Of a stretch of 18,325 nt of DNA, positions 7,484 through 14,775 are shown piece after piece. Origin of the DNA: Firmicutes bacterium UBA6226 (lineage in GTDB: Bacteria > Bacillota_A > Clostridia > Peptostreptococcales > Acidaminobacteraceae); the NCBI GenBank assembly GCA_002441045.1, contig DJWQ01000194.1:26243-44567 (forward strand), given 5' to 3'. The position numbers were made by a program, and so were the translations under genes. The stretch's first letter is position 1, and each line of letters begins with the position of its first letter. The notes below the pieces were generated by a model. It was not told the origin of the DNA and ran no database searches. It saw nothing but the letters and a program-made list of their open reading frames with translations.

Positions 7484-8254
7484 TTATTTTTTTGAACTAC
7501 CAAGGTAGTAGTAACCCGCGCCGAGAATGACGCCACCGCCAACAAAGTTACCTAAAGTAACTGGAATTAAGTTGTTGATCATACCCATTATAGAAACCGT
7601 TTCAGGGTGTGGTTGGAATAAAGCCATAGCAAAAATCGTCATATTGGCAATGCTGTGCTCAGCGCCGATCGTTATAAATGCGAATAAACACCAAAAAATC
7701 ATTATCAGTTTTCCAGACTCTGATTTGAGCTTAAGAGAACAAAGTACAGCCAGACAGACGAGCATGTTACAGATAATACCTTTGAAAAAGAGTGGCATAA
7801 AGGCATCGTTCATTTTACTACCAGCTACTTTTAGGATAAAGTCACCTGTAGCCGATCCAGCGATGTTTGTCATAAAGAAGAGATAACCAATAAAGAAAGA
7901 GCCAATGAAGTTACCAATATAGCTATAAATCCAAATTGCAATCGAATCCTTCCATGATACTTTTTTATCAAGTGAACCTGCCATCATGATCATGTTGTTT
8001 CCTGTGAAAAGCTCAGAGCCAGCCATGATAACTAAGCTTAATGCAATGCCAAATGATGCCCCCATTATTACCTTTGTAAAGGGTGAACCTGCTGCAGTTC
8101 CAATCCCTCCAACAACCATAATCAATAGAATTCCCAAACCGACAAATATACCGGCATATGCAGATGCTAATAGGTATCTGCCTTTACTTTCATTAATAAA
8201 CTTTGCTTTTTTTTGTGCTGCCCCAATTAAAAAATCCAATGTTTCAGTAAACAT
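7484..8254 (-). CDS. FNT-family channel, probable hydrosulfide channel (HSC/FNT3-like) of the sulfite operon
   Basis: From the ATG at 8254 the protein has 256 residues and about six membrane segments. It has FNT hallmarks: ELFTGNN (81-87), the CNMLVCLAV segment (162-170) and EHSIANM (199-205) with the central-pore His200. FNT proteins pass formate, nitrite or hydrosulfide. The FNT member linked to asrABC in Clostridioides difficile was characterised as a hydrosulfide channel. As I recall, its key residues are Leu82, Thr84, Lys148 and His201; Leu82, Thr84, Lys147 and His200 occur here. I infer export of the HS- made by AsrC. It is the first gene of the operon. The frame runs back to 8305, but only 8254 has an adjacent GGAGG site. 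Confidence 0.85.
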   Translation of the reverse strand: MFTETLDFLIGAAQKKAKFINESKGRYLLASAYAGIFVGLGILLIMVVGGIGTAAGSPFTKVIMGASFGIALSLVIMAGSELFTGNNMIMMAGSLDKKVSWKDSIAIWIYSYIGNFIGSFFIGYLFFMTNIAGSATGDFILKVAGSKMNDAFMPLFFKGIICNMLVCLAVLCSLKLKSESGKLIMIFWCLFAFITIGAEHSIANMTIFAMALFQPHPETVSIMGMINNLIPVTLGNFVGGGVILGAGYYYLGSSKK

Positions 8255-8295
8255 TTCAACCTCCGTTTGTTTAAAAAATAACAAGCTTTGAGGAG

Positions 8296-8301
8296 AGTTT
8301 A
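8296..8301 (-). promoter_or_regulatory. Predicted -10 element of the sulfite operon promoter
   Basis: Read on the minus strand, TGTGGTAAACT gives a -10 hexamer TAAACT. No -35 hexamer sits at the normal distance. The GTGA-N6-TCAC dyad occupies that position instead, as in activator-dependent promoters. The expected start is near 8289. Confidence 0.45.
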
Positions 8302-8323
8302 CCACATTGGATTTTTAAAGTCG

Positions 8324-8337
8324 GTGACAATTATCAC
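8324..8337. promoter_or_regulatory. Crp/Fnr-type operator upstream of the sulfite operon
   Basis: GTGACAATTATCAC is a 14-bp dyad (GTGA-N6-TCAC) with one mismatched pair. On the minus strand it extends to TTGTGA-N6-TCAC, close to the consensus of the Crp family. Its centre (8330.5) is 41.5 bp from the predicted start at about 8289. It overlaps the stop codon of the Crp/Fnr gene next door, the obvious candidate to bind it. Confidence 0.65.
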
Positions 8338-9056
8338 AAAGTTCTATAATATTCTAAAATTTCTTCTTCTTTTACAGCGAGGCTCTTGTTGAACCAGCAA
8401 ACCAAATCGTTATCGATGAGTTCTTTTAAAGCTCTTGAAATGGTTTCTCTTGGAACACCTAGCAAATGAGACAGATACGTGACGGTGATATCGATCGAAA
8501 TTATCGTCCAAACACCTGATTCATCCTTCTTGCCATGATCCTTAGCTAACTTCCAAAGCTTGGCAGCAAGCTTTCGATCCATTCGCGTCTGAACGGTATT
8601 TTTGAGCTGTCTGTAAAGTCGCCTTTGTTTCCTACCACTTGAGTTTAGGATGTTCAGGGTTAAGTCGAAGTCTTTTTTCATAATACTGAGAAGCTCGTTC
8701 TTTGGAATGTAAAGTAGCTTTGCATCTTCAAAGCATTCACAATCTATGGAGACGTGGAGGTTATCAAAAACCACCTCGTTGATCAAAGCACCTTCTGATA
8801 GTATAAAAAACACTCGTTTTTGGCCATTTGCACTGTACCTTAAAAGTTGAATTTTGCCACTGACGATTGCATATAATCCATTGATCACATCGTGATTGGC
8901 AAAGAGTACTTCATCCTTGGCGATGGTCTTTAACATACAAATATTTAGGAGTTCCTTTTGTGTTTCAAGGGAAAGGTCTTTAAAGGCGTCAATTATTTGA
9001 ATATCATTCAGTGATAGACCGAATTGAGGTTCTTTTGTAAGCTCAGGTTTTGGCAT
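8334..9056 (-). CDS. Crp/Fnr-family transcriptional regulator, candidate activator of the sulfite operon
   Basis: The 240-residue protein has an N-terminal cyclic-nucleotide-binding-type beta barrel (about 20-135), a long dimerisation helix (about 135-170) and a C-terminal winged helix. The recognition helix VPRETISRAL (201-210) contains Arg203, Glu204, Ser207 and Arg208, combining contact residues typical of Crp and Fnr and fitting a GTGA half-site. The N-terminal cysteine cluster of oxygen-sensing FNR is missing. Cysteines are at 40, 106, 108 and 220, the middle pair as Cys-Glu-Cys. The signal is unknown; heme, redox, sulfite or another ligand are all possible. It lies 17 bp after the ABC ATPase gene and directly upstream of the sulfite operon. 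AGGAGG precedes the ATG. Confidence 0.85.
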   Translation of the reverse strand: MPKPELTKEPQFGLSLNDIQIIDAFKDLSLETQKELLNICMLKTIAKDEVLFANHDVINGLYAIVSGKIQLLRYSANGQKRVFFILSEGALINEVVFDNLHVSIDCECFEDAKLLYIPKNELLSIMKKDFDLTLNILNSSGRKQRRLYRQLKNTVQTRMDRKLAAKLWKLAKDHGKKDESGVWTIISIDITVTYLSHLLGVPRETISRALKELIDNDLVCWFNKSLAVKEEEILEYYRTL

Positions 9057-9073
9057 TTTACCTCCTCATCATA

Positions 9074-10090
9074 CTAAAATCGTTTGACAATCGCTTCTAT
9101 GTCCATATCCTGCACTGAGAAATCGAGAACGTTGAAATGACTGAGGACAAAGTTCATAATCCCAGAAACGCCGACTTGATTTCGGTTAAAGTTCACTGTG
9201 AGCTGTCCTTCGGATAGCTGGTAGCTGGTGTTATCAGGTTGACAGCCATCAACAGATGGGATCAGTGTTTCAAGCGTTTGCTCGACCATCACAGTATCAT
9301 CGTATCTCAAATCGAAGACGATCTTACGTTCATAACCAAACTCCTTGCGAATGGTGTCGATACCGCCGTCGTAAAGGAGTTTTCCTTTATCTATGATAAT
9401 GATGCGGTGGCACAGCTCTTCTATATCACTCATATCGTGAGTGGTGAGCAGTATGGTCGTTCCATAGCGCTGATTCATGTCCTTTATGGCTTTGCGGATA
9501 CGCTCCTTGACCATGACGTCCAGACCGATGGTTGGTTCGTCTAAGAAGAGGACCTTAGGATTGTGTAGCATGGAGGCAGCGAGGTCGGCGCGCATCCTTT
9601 GGCCCAGTGAAAGCGTACGCACGGTTTGCCCCATAAACTCTGAAAGTTCAAAAATTTCATCAAAGTAGGCCATCTGTGACGCATAGAAGTCGTCCGGCAC
9701 CTGATAGATTTCTTTTAAAATAGCGAAGGTCTCACCCACAGGTAGATCCCACCAAAGCTGCGTTTTTTGACCGAAAACGACGCCGATGTGCTTTGCGTTT
9801 TCCTGTCTTTTCTCATAGGGAATATAGTCGCCAACCTTGACGTAGCCAGAGGTTGGATTGAGGATGCCGGTCATCATTTTTATGGTCGTGGATTTTCCCG
9901 CACCATTGGCACCGATGTAACCGATGATTTCACCCGGCTTGATGTCGAAGGAGATGTCCTTAACCGCTTCTATGTGAATGGCTTCGCGTTTGAAAAGTGA
10001 CTTTATAGTACCGGCAAGTCCTTTTCCCTTTTTATAAGCTGTAAATGTTTTTGTGAGGTTGTGTACCTCAATCATATTTTTTTCGTTCAT
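9074..10090 (-). CDS. ABC transporter ATP-binding protein (ABC-2 exporter type)
   Basis: The 338-residue protein has Walker A GANGAGKST (60-68), the signature LSLGQR (160-165), Walker B VLFLDEP (180-186) and the switch His218. The C-terminal extension of about 90 residues beyond the ATPase core and the N-terminal KGKGLAGTIKSLFKRE insertion before the core are typical of ATPases paired with DUF990-type permeases. It should energise export by the two permeases encoded just upstream, from which it is separated by a 77-bp gap holding nothing I recognise. The substrate is unknown. Viologen-like compounds and antibiotics have been suggested for related systems. Confidence 0.88.
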   Translation of the reverse strand: MNEKNMIEVHNLTKTFTAYKKGKGLAGTIKSLFKREAIHIEAVKDISFDIKPGEIIGYIGANGAGKSTTIKMMTGILNPTSGYVKVGDYIPYEKRQENAKHIGVVFGQKTQLWWDLPVGETFAILKEIYQVPDDFYASQMAYFDEIFELSEFMGQTVRTLSLGQRMRADLAASMLHNPKVLFLDEPTIGLDVMVKERIRKAIKDMNQRYGTTILLTTHDMSDIEELCHRIIIIDKGKLLYDGGIDTIRKEFGYERKIVFDLRYDDTVMVEQTLETLIPSVDGCQPDNTSYQLSEGQLTVNFNRNQVGVSGIMNFVLSHFNVLDFSVQDMDIEAIVKRF

Positions 10091-10167
10091 TTTAAAGTCC
10101 TCTATTGTAACTGAGTTAAAGTGTATGAGTGTTAATTTTATCTATAGACGAATATAGGATTTTCTTC

Positions 10168-10971
10168 TTAATTGCCGACACTTTCGTAGTTTTTAATTCC
10201 AAGGTTAAAGATTTTCAGTCCAAGAAATAGCGCTGTCAAACTGATCAATATCGTTAAGCCCAAGCTTTTGAAAAGCGATGAAGCGCCTAAGAAATAGGAA
10301 GCTGGGATGTAGGCGGTTAGGGCGAAGGGTACGATATAGGTGATAAAAGTGCGTATGAATTTGTGATAAATCTCAAGCGGGTATTTCGCAAACTCACTCA
10401 TGCTATAGAACATAAACAAGATGGATTGACTGCGTTTGGTCCAAAATGCGATGGAAGATAGAATCAGTTTGATGCTCGTATAAATGATGGTCGAAAAAAT
10501 AATCATCACGATGAAAATCAGCAGCTTTGTCGGTGAGAAAATGATACCGCCTTTGATTGAGGCATAGACCACTAATAAGATACCGATAATCACTTCGCCC
10601 ACACCATCGGGTTGGAAACGCTGTGCGATGATTTGAAAAAGCGGATGGATCGGTCTTAGAAGATAGCGATCAAACTCACCTTCGACGATGACATTTCCTG
10701 CCAGTAGCCAGAGATAGTCAGTAAACATATGGTCGATGCCCCTTGGTATGTTCGCAAAGCCATAAATAAACAGAAGGTCATAAAACGACCATCCTAAGAG
10801 GTCGGGGATTTGTCTAAAGACCAAAGCGATAAAGGCGATGCCACCGAATTGGATCAGGAAAAAAGCGAGGAAACCGATAATAAAATCAGTTCTCGAGTGC
10901 ATGACTGCTTTTAAATAATGACTTAGAAACATACCATACAGCTTGATATAACGTTTTGCGTTTGTGAACAT
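10168..10971 (-). CDS. ABC-2 family permease (DUF990-like), second subunit
   Basis: The 267-residue protein has about six membrane helices. It carries the family-typical stretch FIYGFANIPRGIDHMFTDYLW (about residues 69-89) and a cytoplasmic VEGEFDRYLLRPIHPLFQI segment that resembles the coupling region of DUF990/ABC2_membrane_6 permeases. It pairs with the permease encoded immediately before it to form a heterodimeric export channel. Its AGGAGG ribosome binding site overlaps the stop codon of that gene, with only nine bases between the coding regions. Substrate unknown. Confidence 0.85.
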   Translation of the reverse strand: MFTNAKRYIKLYGMFLSHYLKAVMHSRTDFIIGFLAFFLIQFGGIAFIALVFRQIPDLLGWSFYDLLFIYGFANIPRGIDHMFTDYLWLLAGNVIVEGEFDRYLLRPIHPLFQIIAQRFQPDGVGEVIIGILLVVYASIKGGIIFSPTKLLIFIVMIIFSTIIYTSIKLILSSIAFWTKRSQSILFMFYSMSEFAKYPLEIYHKFIRTFITYIVPFALTAYIPASYFLGASSLFKSLGLTILISLTALFLGLKIFNLGIKNYESVGN

Positions 10972-10980
10972 GTTAGCCTC

Positions 10981-11835
10981 CTATCCGCCAAGTATGGTCA
11001 GCCGTTTGATGGCTTTACGCCATACCAGTTGCGTCAGTGCCATCAGAAGAAGAACCCAAACGGCTTGAACCCCTACGTTGAAAAGGAGATCCTCTCCTGA
11101 GAATTTGCCGAGGTAGATCATAGTCGGTGTGTAGACCAAACCAGCAAACGGCAAGAATTTAAATACGTTAAAAAGTCCCTTTGGGAAAAAAGTCAATGGA
11201 ATGAGTTGACCCGATAGTAGCTTTAAGATTGCCTCTTTTGCGAAAATAAATCCAAAGACATACTCGATGAAAAATGCCGCTAGCCCAAAAAGATAGTTGA
11301 TATAAAAAAGGATGAGTGCGCTAAGGGATACGCTAACAAGGTAAAGTAGGCCGTTGGTGAGGCTTGGAATTACCCCATTTGAGACAAATTCATAGATCGT
11401 ATAACCGCCCCAAAGTGGTAAAAATAAAAAGGTGAGGTTAATCCCGATATTCCCGATACAGTTAAAGAACTTCAAAAGCTGATAGTTGACTGGCTTGATT
11501 AAGTTTGTGGCGATACGACCAGACTTGACGTCCTGGCTGATGTCCCAGTGGACCTCGTTTCCGATGAGCATACTGGTCAGTGTACTCATCACCACATAGC
11601 CTACCATTTGTTTAAAAGTAAAGCCTTGGATGACCTCTGAAGTTGCGCTGGAAAAGATGGCAAACCAGATATAGATGAGCACCACAGTTTGGAAGAGCTC
11701 GCCTAAAATATAGACGTAAAAGTTCATTCGGTATGCCATAAAGCCCTGCATCACCGCTTTGGTGAAGGGCAGATAGGTTCTCAATAGTTTTTTCAAGTGG
11801 TACCTGCTTTCGTGTGAAATGACAATTGTATTCAT
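10981..11835 (-). CDS. ABC-2 family permease, first subunit
   Basis: The 284-residue protein has about six membrane helices. A short charged cytoplasmic segment VKSGRIATNLIKPVNYQLL follows the second helix pair, as expected for the coupling element of this permease class. It is the first gene of the three-gene exporter unit. Start choice is uncertain: the ATG at 11835 lacks a good ribosome binding site, whereas a TTG at 11796 (13 codons in) has AGCAGG upstream and would begin LKKLLRTYLPF. The 84-bp gap before it contains a possible TATAAC -10 but no convincing -35, so reading through from the HAD gene upstream is possible. Substrate unknown. Confidence 0.82.
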   Translation of the reverse strand: MNTIVISHESRYHLKKLLRTYLPFTKAVMQGFMAYRMNFYVYILGELFQTVVLIYIWFAIFSSATSEVIQGFTFKQMVGYVVMSTLTSMLIGNEVHWDISQDVKSGRIATNLIKPVNYQLLKFFNCIGNIGINLTFLFLPLWGGYTIYEFVSNGVIPSLTNGLLYLVSVSLSALILFYINYLFGLAAFFIEYVFGFIFAKEAILKLLSGQLIPLTFFPKGLFNVFKFLPFAGLVYTPTMIYLGKFSGEDLLFNVGVQAVWVLLLMALTQLVWRKAIKRLTILGG

Positions 11836-11919
11836 AACTCACATTAGTATTTAAAATTAAGTTATAATCATTACTGCTTATATAACGTGGAACTAAAGCA
11901 AACTGTCCATAAGAATTTA

Positions 11920-12654
11920 TTAATTTTTCAAATAATCGATTAAAGTCTCTAGATTCCCATCGTCGATTCTAAGCACGCAGTCCAGCTCACCTGGAACGCT
12001 GTCAGCAGAAGGGGAACAATTGGTTTGGAGATAAACGGCATCCACCCCGAGTCGATTGGCGATCAAGACATCGGTTCTGTGATCATTGCCGACAAAGAGA
12101 CATTCCTCAGGTGTGAGGTGATGTTCTTTTAGCGCGATGCTTAAGAACTCTGGATTGGGTTTACTTATTTTATAGTCAGATGACAGATAGATCGCGTCAA
12201 AATGATCGTAGAGTCGTGTACTTTTAAGCTCTGCTAAGGTGAATGCACGCTGTGCATTGGAAACAAGTATGACGAATACACCGTTCGCTTTTAAGTGCTC
12301 AATGAGATCAAAAACATGTGGATAGGGCTTAACGTAGGCTAAAGATGTGATTCTAAAAAGGGTCGCTGTTTCCTCAGCTTCTCTTTTTTTGATGTCGATG
12401 CCCTTCTCTTTGAACAGCTTTTTAAAGATTTTGATGACGTCACATTCAGGCGCTTCAACCCCTTTTTGAGTTAACTTATCAAGGGCATCTTGAACCAGTG
12501 CATGGTATCTTTCTTCAAGCTCATCGCAGGTATAAAAAGCACCTTTAGAAGCGAAATAATGACGCATTTTCTCCCAAAGTGCTGGGTCTGACTCATCTGT
12601 GTGTATGTCGAGTAAAGTTCCATATAAATCAAATAGTGCTGCACGATATTTCAT
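11920..12654 (-). CDS. HAD-superfamily hydrolase (haloacid dehalogenase-like phosphatase)
   Basis: The 244-residue protein shows all four HAD motifs. Motif I is FDLYGT, with nucleophile Asp9 and Tyr11 in place of the usual second Asp. Motif II is VSN with Ser132, motif III is KPNP with Lys165, and motif IV is GNDHRTD with Asp191 and Asp195. A helical cap of about 85 residues lies between motifs I and II (C1-type). DxYGT is common in the haloacid dehalogenase-like subgroup and also in uncharacterised phosphatases, so a small-molecule phosphatase is likely but the substrate is unknown. It has an excellent GGAGGTGA site and its own promoter. No terminator separates it from the ABC genes downstream. 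Confidence 0.85.
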   Translation of the reverse strand: MKYRAALFDLYGTLLDIHTDESDPALWEKMRHYFASKGAFYTCDELEERYHALVQDALDKLTQKGVEAPECDVIKIFKKLFKEKGIDIKKREAEETATLFRITSLAYVKPYPHVFDLIEHLKANGVFVILVSNAQRAFTLAELKSTRLYDHFDAIYLSSDYKISKPNPEFLSIALKEHHLTPEECLFVGNDHRTDVLIANRLGVDAVYLQTNCSPSADSVPGELDCVLRIDDGNLETLIDYLKN

Positions 12655-12676
12655 TTTGTCACCTCCAATTTATACT

Positions 12677-12705
12677 ATTATATCCCAACAGTACGCCTCT
12701 TAAAA
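12677..12705 (-). promoter_or_regulatory. Predicted promoter of the HAD hydrolase gene
   Basis: On the minus strand a perfect TATAAT (12682-12677) lies 17 bp after a weak TTTTAA -35 (12705-12700). It is about 23 bp upstream of the start codon and is back-to-back with the promoter of the serine hydrolase gene. Confidence 0.5.
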
Positions 12706-12726
12706 GTAATCAAAATAGGGTAGGGT

Positions 12727-12755
12727 TTGTTTTAGAGTGACAGAAGGGTTATAAT
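12727..12755 (+). promoter_or_regulatory. Predicted sigma-A promoter of the serine hydrolase gene
   Basis: TTGTTT (12727-12732) and a perfect TATAAT (12750-12755) are spaced by 17 bp. A consensus AAAGGAGG ribosome binding site follows at 12776-12783. Confidence 0.65.
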
Positions 12756-12788
12756 TTATACAGATATAATAAGCCAAAGGAGGCATAC

Positions 12789-13679
12789 ATGAGTTTACTG
12801 ACTGATTTTAGGCTATCTGTCCTTGAAAACAACCTCGGTGTCTATGGCATCCACGTCTATCAAAATGGCAGCGTACTTGCCCAGCATCGTTTTAGAAGTG
12901 ACGATCGAGAAAACCTTTATTCGGCGTCAAAGACCTTTACAGCCATTGGTGTGGGGATCGCTGAAGCAGAAGGTCTCCTCAAACTAACTGACCCAGTGTT
13001 ATCGTTTTTTCCTGAATATGCGTCTATAGCAAGTGAGGGGACTGAGCGCATACAAATTAGGGATCTTCTCCATATGAGCACGGGTCACGCAGAAGAGAAG
13101 TATCGCCTGAAGAGCAATGCGGACCGTGCAAAGCTGTTTTTTGAAACGCCTATGATGCATCCGGTGGGGGCACAGTTTTTTTATGAAAATTCAGCCACCT
13201 ATATGCTCGGTAGAATCATAGAGAAATTATCGGGACAAATTTTGCTGGAGTACCTTAAACCAAGACTTTTTGATAAGCTCGAAATTCTAAACCCACAGTG
13301 GCAAACCTGTGCGATGGGACATACCAGTGGCTCTGGTGGACTTTATCTCACCACAGAGGAGTTCTCTAGACTAGGCGTTTTGCTTTTAAATGAGGGAAAA
13401 TACGGTGAGCATCAAATCGTATCAAGTGACTTTATCCATAGGATGCATACTGACCTTGTACCGACACTGGGCAAAGACGATTCCGAAACGCGTGCGGGCT
13501 ACGGCTATCAGGTTTGGAACTGTACGATACCGAACACCTATAGGGCGGATGGTATGTACGGACAGATGTGTGTCGTTCTCAAGGATTATAAAGCGGTGAT
13601 TACAGTTACAGCGCACAATGAGACGAATCACAAGGATATTTTAAGAGCGATTTGGAGCGAGATTTTACCAAAGCTTTAG
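12789..13679 (+). CDS. Cytosolic serine hydrolase, class C beta-lactamase-like
   Basis: The 296-residue protein has the SxxK motif (Ser45 to Lys48, in YSASKTF), the Tyr-x-Asn motif (Tyr132-Glu-Asn134) and a GxGYQVW stretch (237-243). An ADGMYGQ segment (253-259) replaces the usual third catalytic-region motif (HxG or KTG). This is the beta-lactamase/transpeptidase-like fold used by many esterases and peptidases. There is no signal peptide or membrane anchor, so it is probably an intracellular esterase or amidase rather than a resistance enzyme. The substrate is unknown. A strong promoter and ribosome binding site suggest constitutive expression. The PocR-AraC regulator follows 56 bases later on the same strand, with no terminator visible between them. 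Confidence 0.85.
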   Translation: MSLLTDFRLSVLENNLGVYGIHVYQNGSVLAQHRFRSDDRENLYSASKTFTAIGVGIAEAEGLLKLTDPVLSFFPEYASIASEGTERIQIRDLLHMSTGHAEEKYRLKSNADRAKLFFETPMMHPVGAQFFYENSATYMLGRIIEKLSGQILLEYLKPRLFDKLEILNPQWQTCAMGHTSGSGGLYLTTEEFSRLGVLLLNEGKYGEHQIVSSDFIHRMHTDLVPTLGKDDSETRAGYGYQVWNCTIPNTYRADGMYGQMCVVLKDYKAVITVTAHNETNHKDILRAIWSEILPKL

Positions 13680-13735
13680 TGAAATTATGATAGAATTATT
13701 TAATAAGTTATTTTTAGATCGCGGGAGGTTACTTT

Positions 13736-14650
13736 GTGAGAGAGGCATGGCTCAGATTATTTGATGCTGTAAAAACAGAAGAGTTTCAAAAAATTCAAGA
13801 CAATTTAGCTGCGTCCACAGACTTGGCCGTGATCACGGTGGATTACAAAGGTCGACCGTTAACGACGCATAGTCGCTGTAACGCATTTTGCAGTTCGATT
13901 CGACAAATTCCCGAATACGAAAAGCAATGTGAAAAATGTGACTCTCATGGTGGATTAGAGGCGGCACGTCTCAAAGTGCCATTTATTTATTTGTGTCACG
14001 CCAACATCGTTGATTTTGCAGTCCCAATCATCGTTAATGATATGTATCTGGGCGCAATCATGGCTGGGCAGATCAGATTAGAGTCTTCTGAACGTATGAC
14101 CAGTATCGAGCGCATCGCAAGCATGACCGATCTTGAAGTGATGTTTAAAGCGCATCCTCATTTAAAAGTCGCCTATCAAAGTATGCCAAAGATGTCCTAT
14201 AGCAAGATAGAGGCAGCGGCAAATGTCATTCAAACCATTTGTCGATACATCGTTCAAAATCCAGGTGAAAAGATCCTAGAAGACTTATCTGTGAATGCCG
14301 ACAAGACCTCTTTAAACGATCAAAAGAACACATCTCTGCTTACCAGTGCAGTTGACTATATGGAAAAGAATTTTCATGAGAAGATCACCTTAAAGCAGCT
14401 TTCGCAGATTTCGAACATTTCTGAAAGTTACTTTAGTCGATTGTTTTCTAAAGTCTATGGCGTGAGCATCACAGAATATTTAGAAGAGATCCGCATAAGA
14501 CACGCTAAGAAACTATTGGTAAGTCCGGAACTAACCATAAACACAGTCTCTCAGATGTGTGGTTACGATGATACCAGCTACTTCATCAAACGATTTAAAA
14601 ATGCGACGGGGATAACGCCAAACGAATACCGTAAAACGATAGGCCTATAA
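13736..14650 (+). CDS. PocR-domain AraC-family transcriptional regulator, candidate regulator of glycerol/DHA genes
   Basis: The 304-residue protein starts with GTG; GGGAGG seven bases upstream and no nearby in-frame ATG support this. Residues 1 to about 170 form a PocR sensory domain with the characteristic cysteines Cys48, 52, 65, 68 and 87 (CNAFC, CEKC, YLCHAN). About 205-302 is a double helix-turn-helix AraC domain ending with TGITPNEYRK. PocR of Salmonella responds to 1,2-propanediol, and this domain family is linked with small alcohol or diol ligands. The gene converges on a glycerol dehydrogenase and DHA kinase operon, so glycerol or dihydroxyacetone is a reasonable ligand. That regulatory link is inference. 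Confidence 0.9.
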   Translation: MREAWLRLFDAVKTEEFQKIQDNLAASTDLAVITVDYKGRPLTTHSRCNAFCSSIRQIPEYEKQCEKCDSHGGLEAARLKVPFIYLCHANIVDFAVPIIVNDMYLGAIMAGQIRLESSERMTSIERIASMTDLEVMFKAHPHLKVAYQSMPKMSYSKIEAAANVIQTICRYIVQNPGEKILEDLSVNADKTSLNDQKNTSLLTSAVDYMEKNFHEKITLKQLSQISNISESYFSRLFSKVYGVSITEYLEEIRIRHAKKLLVSPELTINTVSQMCGYDDTSYFIKRFKNATGITPNEYRKTIGL

Positions 14651-14668
14651 GAGCCAAATGTTATTTGA

Positions 14669-14715
14669 AAAAATGACTGAAGCAAATCATTCAAAGATTT
14701 GTTCCAGTCATTTTT
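14669..14715. terminator. Bidirectional terminator between the PocR regulator and the DHA kinase gene
   Basis: A 20-bp stem (14669-14688 with 14696-14715) has one mismatch, one G-U pair and a 7-base loop. The arms begin with A5 and end with T5, so it can terminate both convergent transcripts. Confidence 0.8.
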
Positions 14716-14717
14716 AC

Positions 14718-14745
14718 TTAGGAGCTATCTCGTAACAGCTCCTAA
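14718..14745. terminator. Second hairpin in the convergent intergenic region
   Basis: TTAGGAGCT (14718-14726) pairs perfectly with AGCTCCTAA (14737-14745) around a 10-base loop. It lacks a T run on either strand, so it may be only an mRNA 3' stabiliser or an accessory terminator for the DHA kinase transcript. Confidence 0.4.
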
Positions 14746-14775
14746 ATAGATGGGTGGTTATATGCAAAATTCGAA

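Noticed and set aside
7484..8254. Formate or nitrite transporter as the role of the FNT gene
   Set aside because: Possible by family, but no formate or nitrite enzyme is nearby, and the asr linkage points to hydrosulfide. Kept only as the alternative.
8255..8305. Longer FNT protein starting at 8305
   Set aside because: The extra 17 residues would lie across the predicted promoter and lack a ribosome binding site. The start at 8254 follows GGAGG.
9239..10000. Plus-strand reading frames of 63-101 residues inside the ABC ATPase gene
   Set aside because: They are antisense to a well-supported ATPase with intact motifs and show no family features of their own.
12789..13679. Beta-lactamase as an antibiotic resistance gene
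   Set aside because: SxxK and YxN are present, but there is no signal peptide and the third motif is altered. A cytosolic esterase or amidase is more likely.
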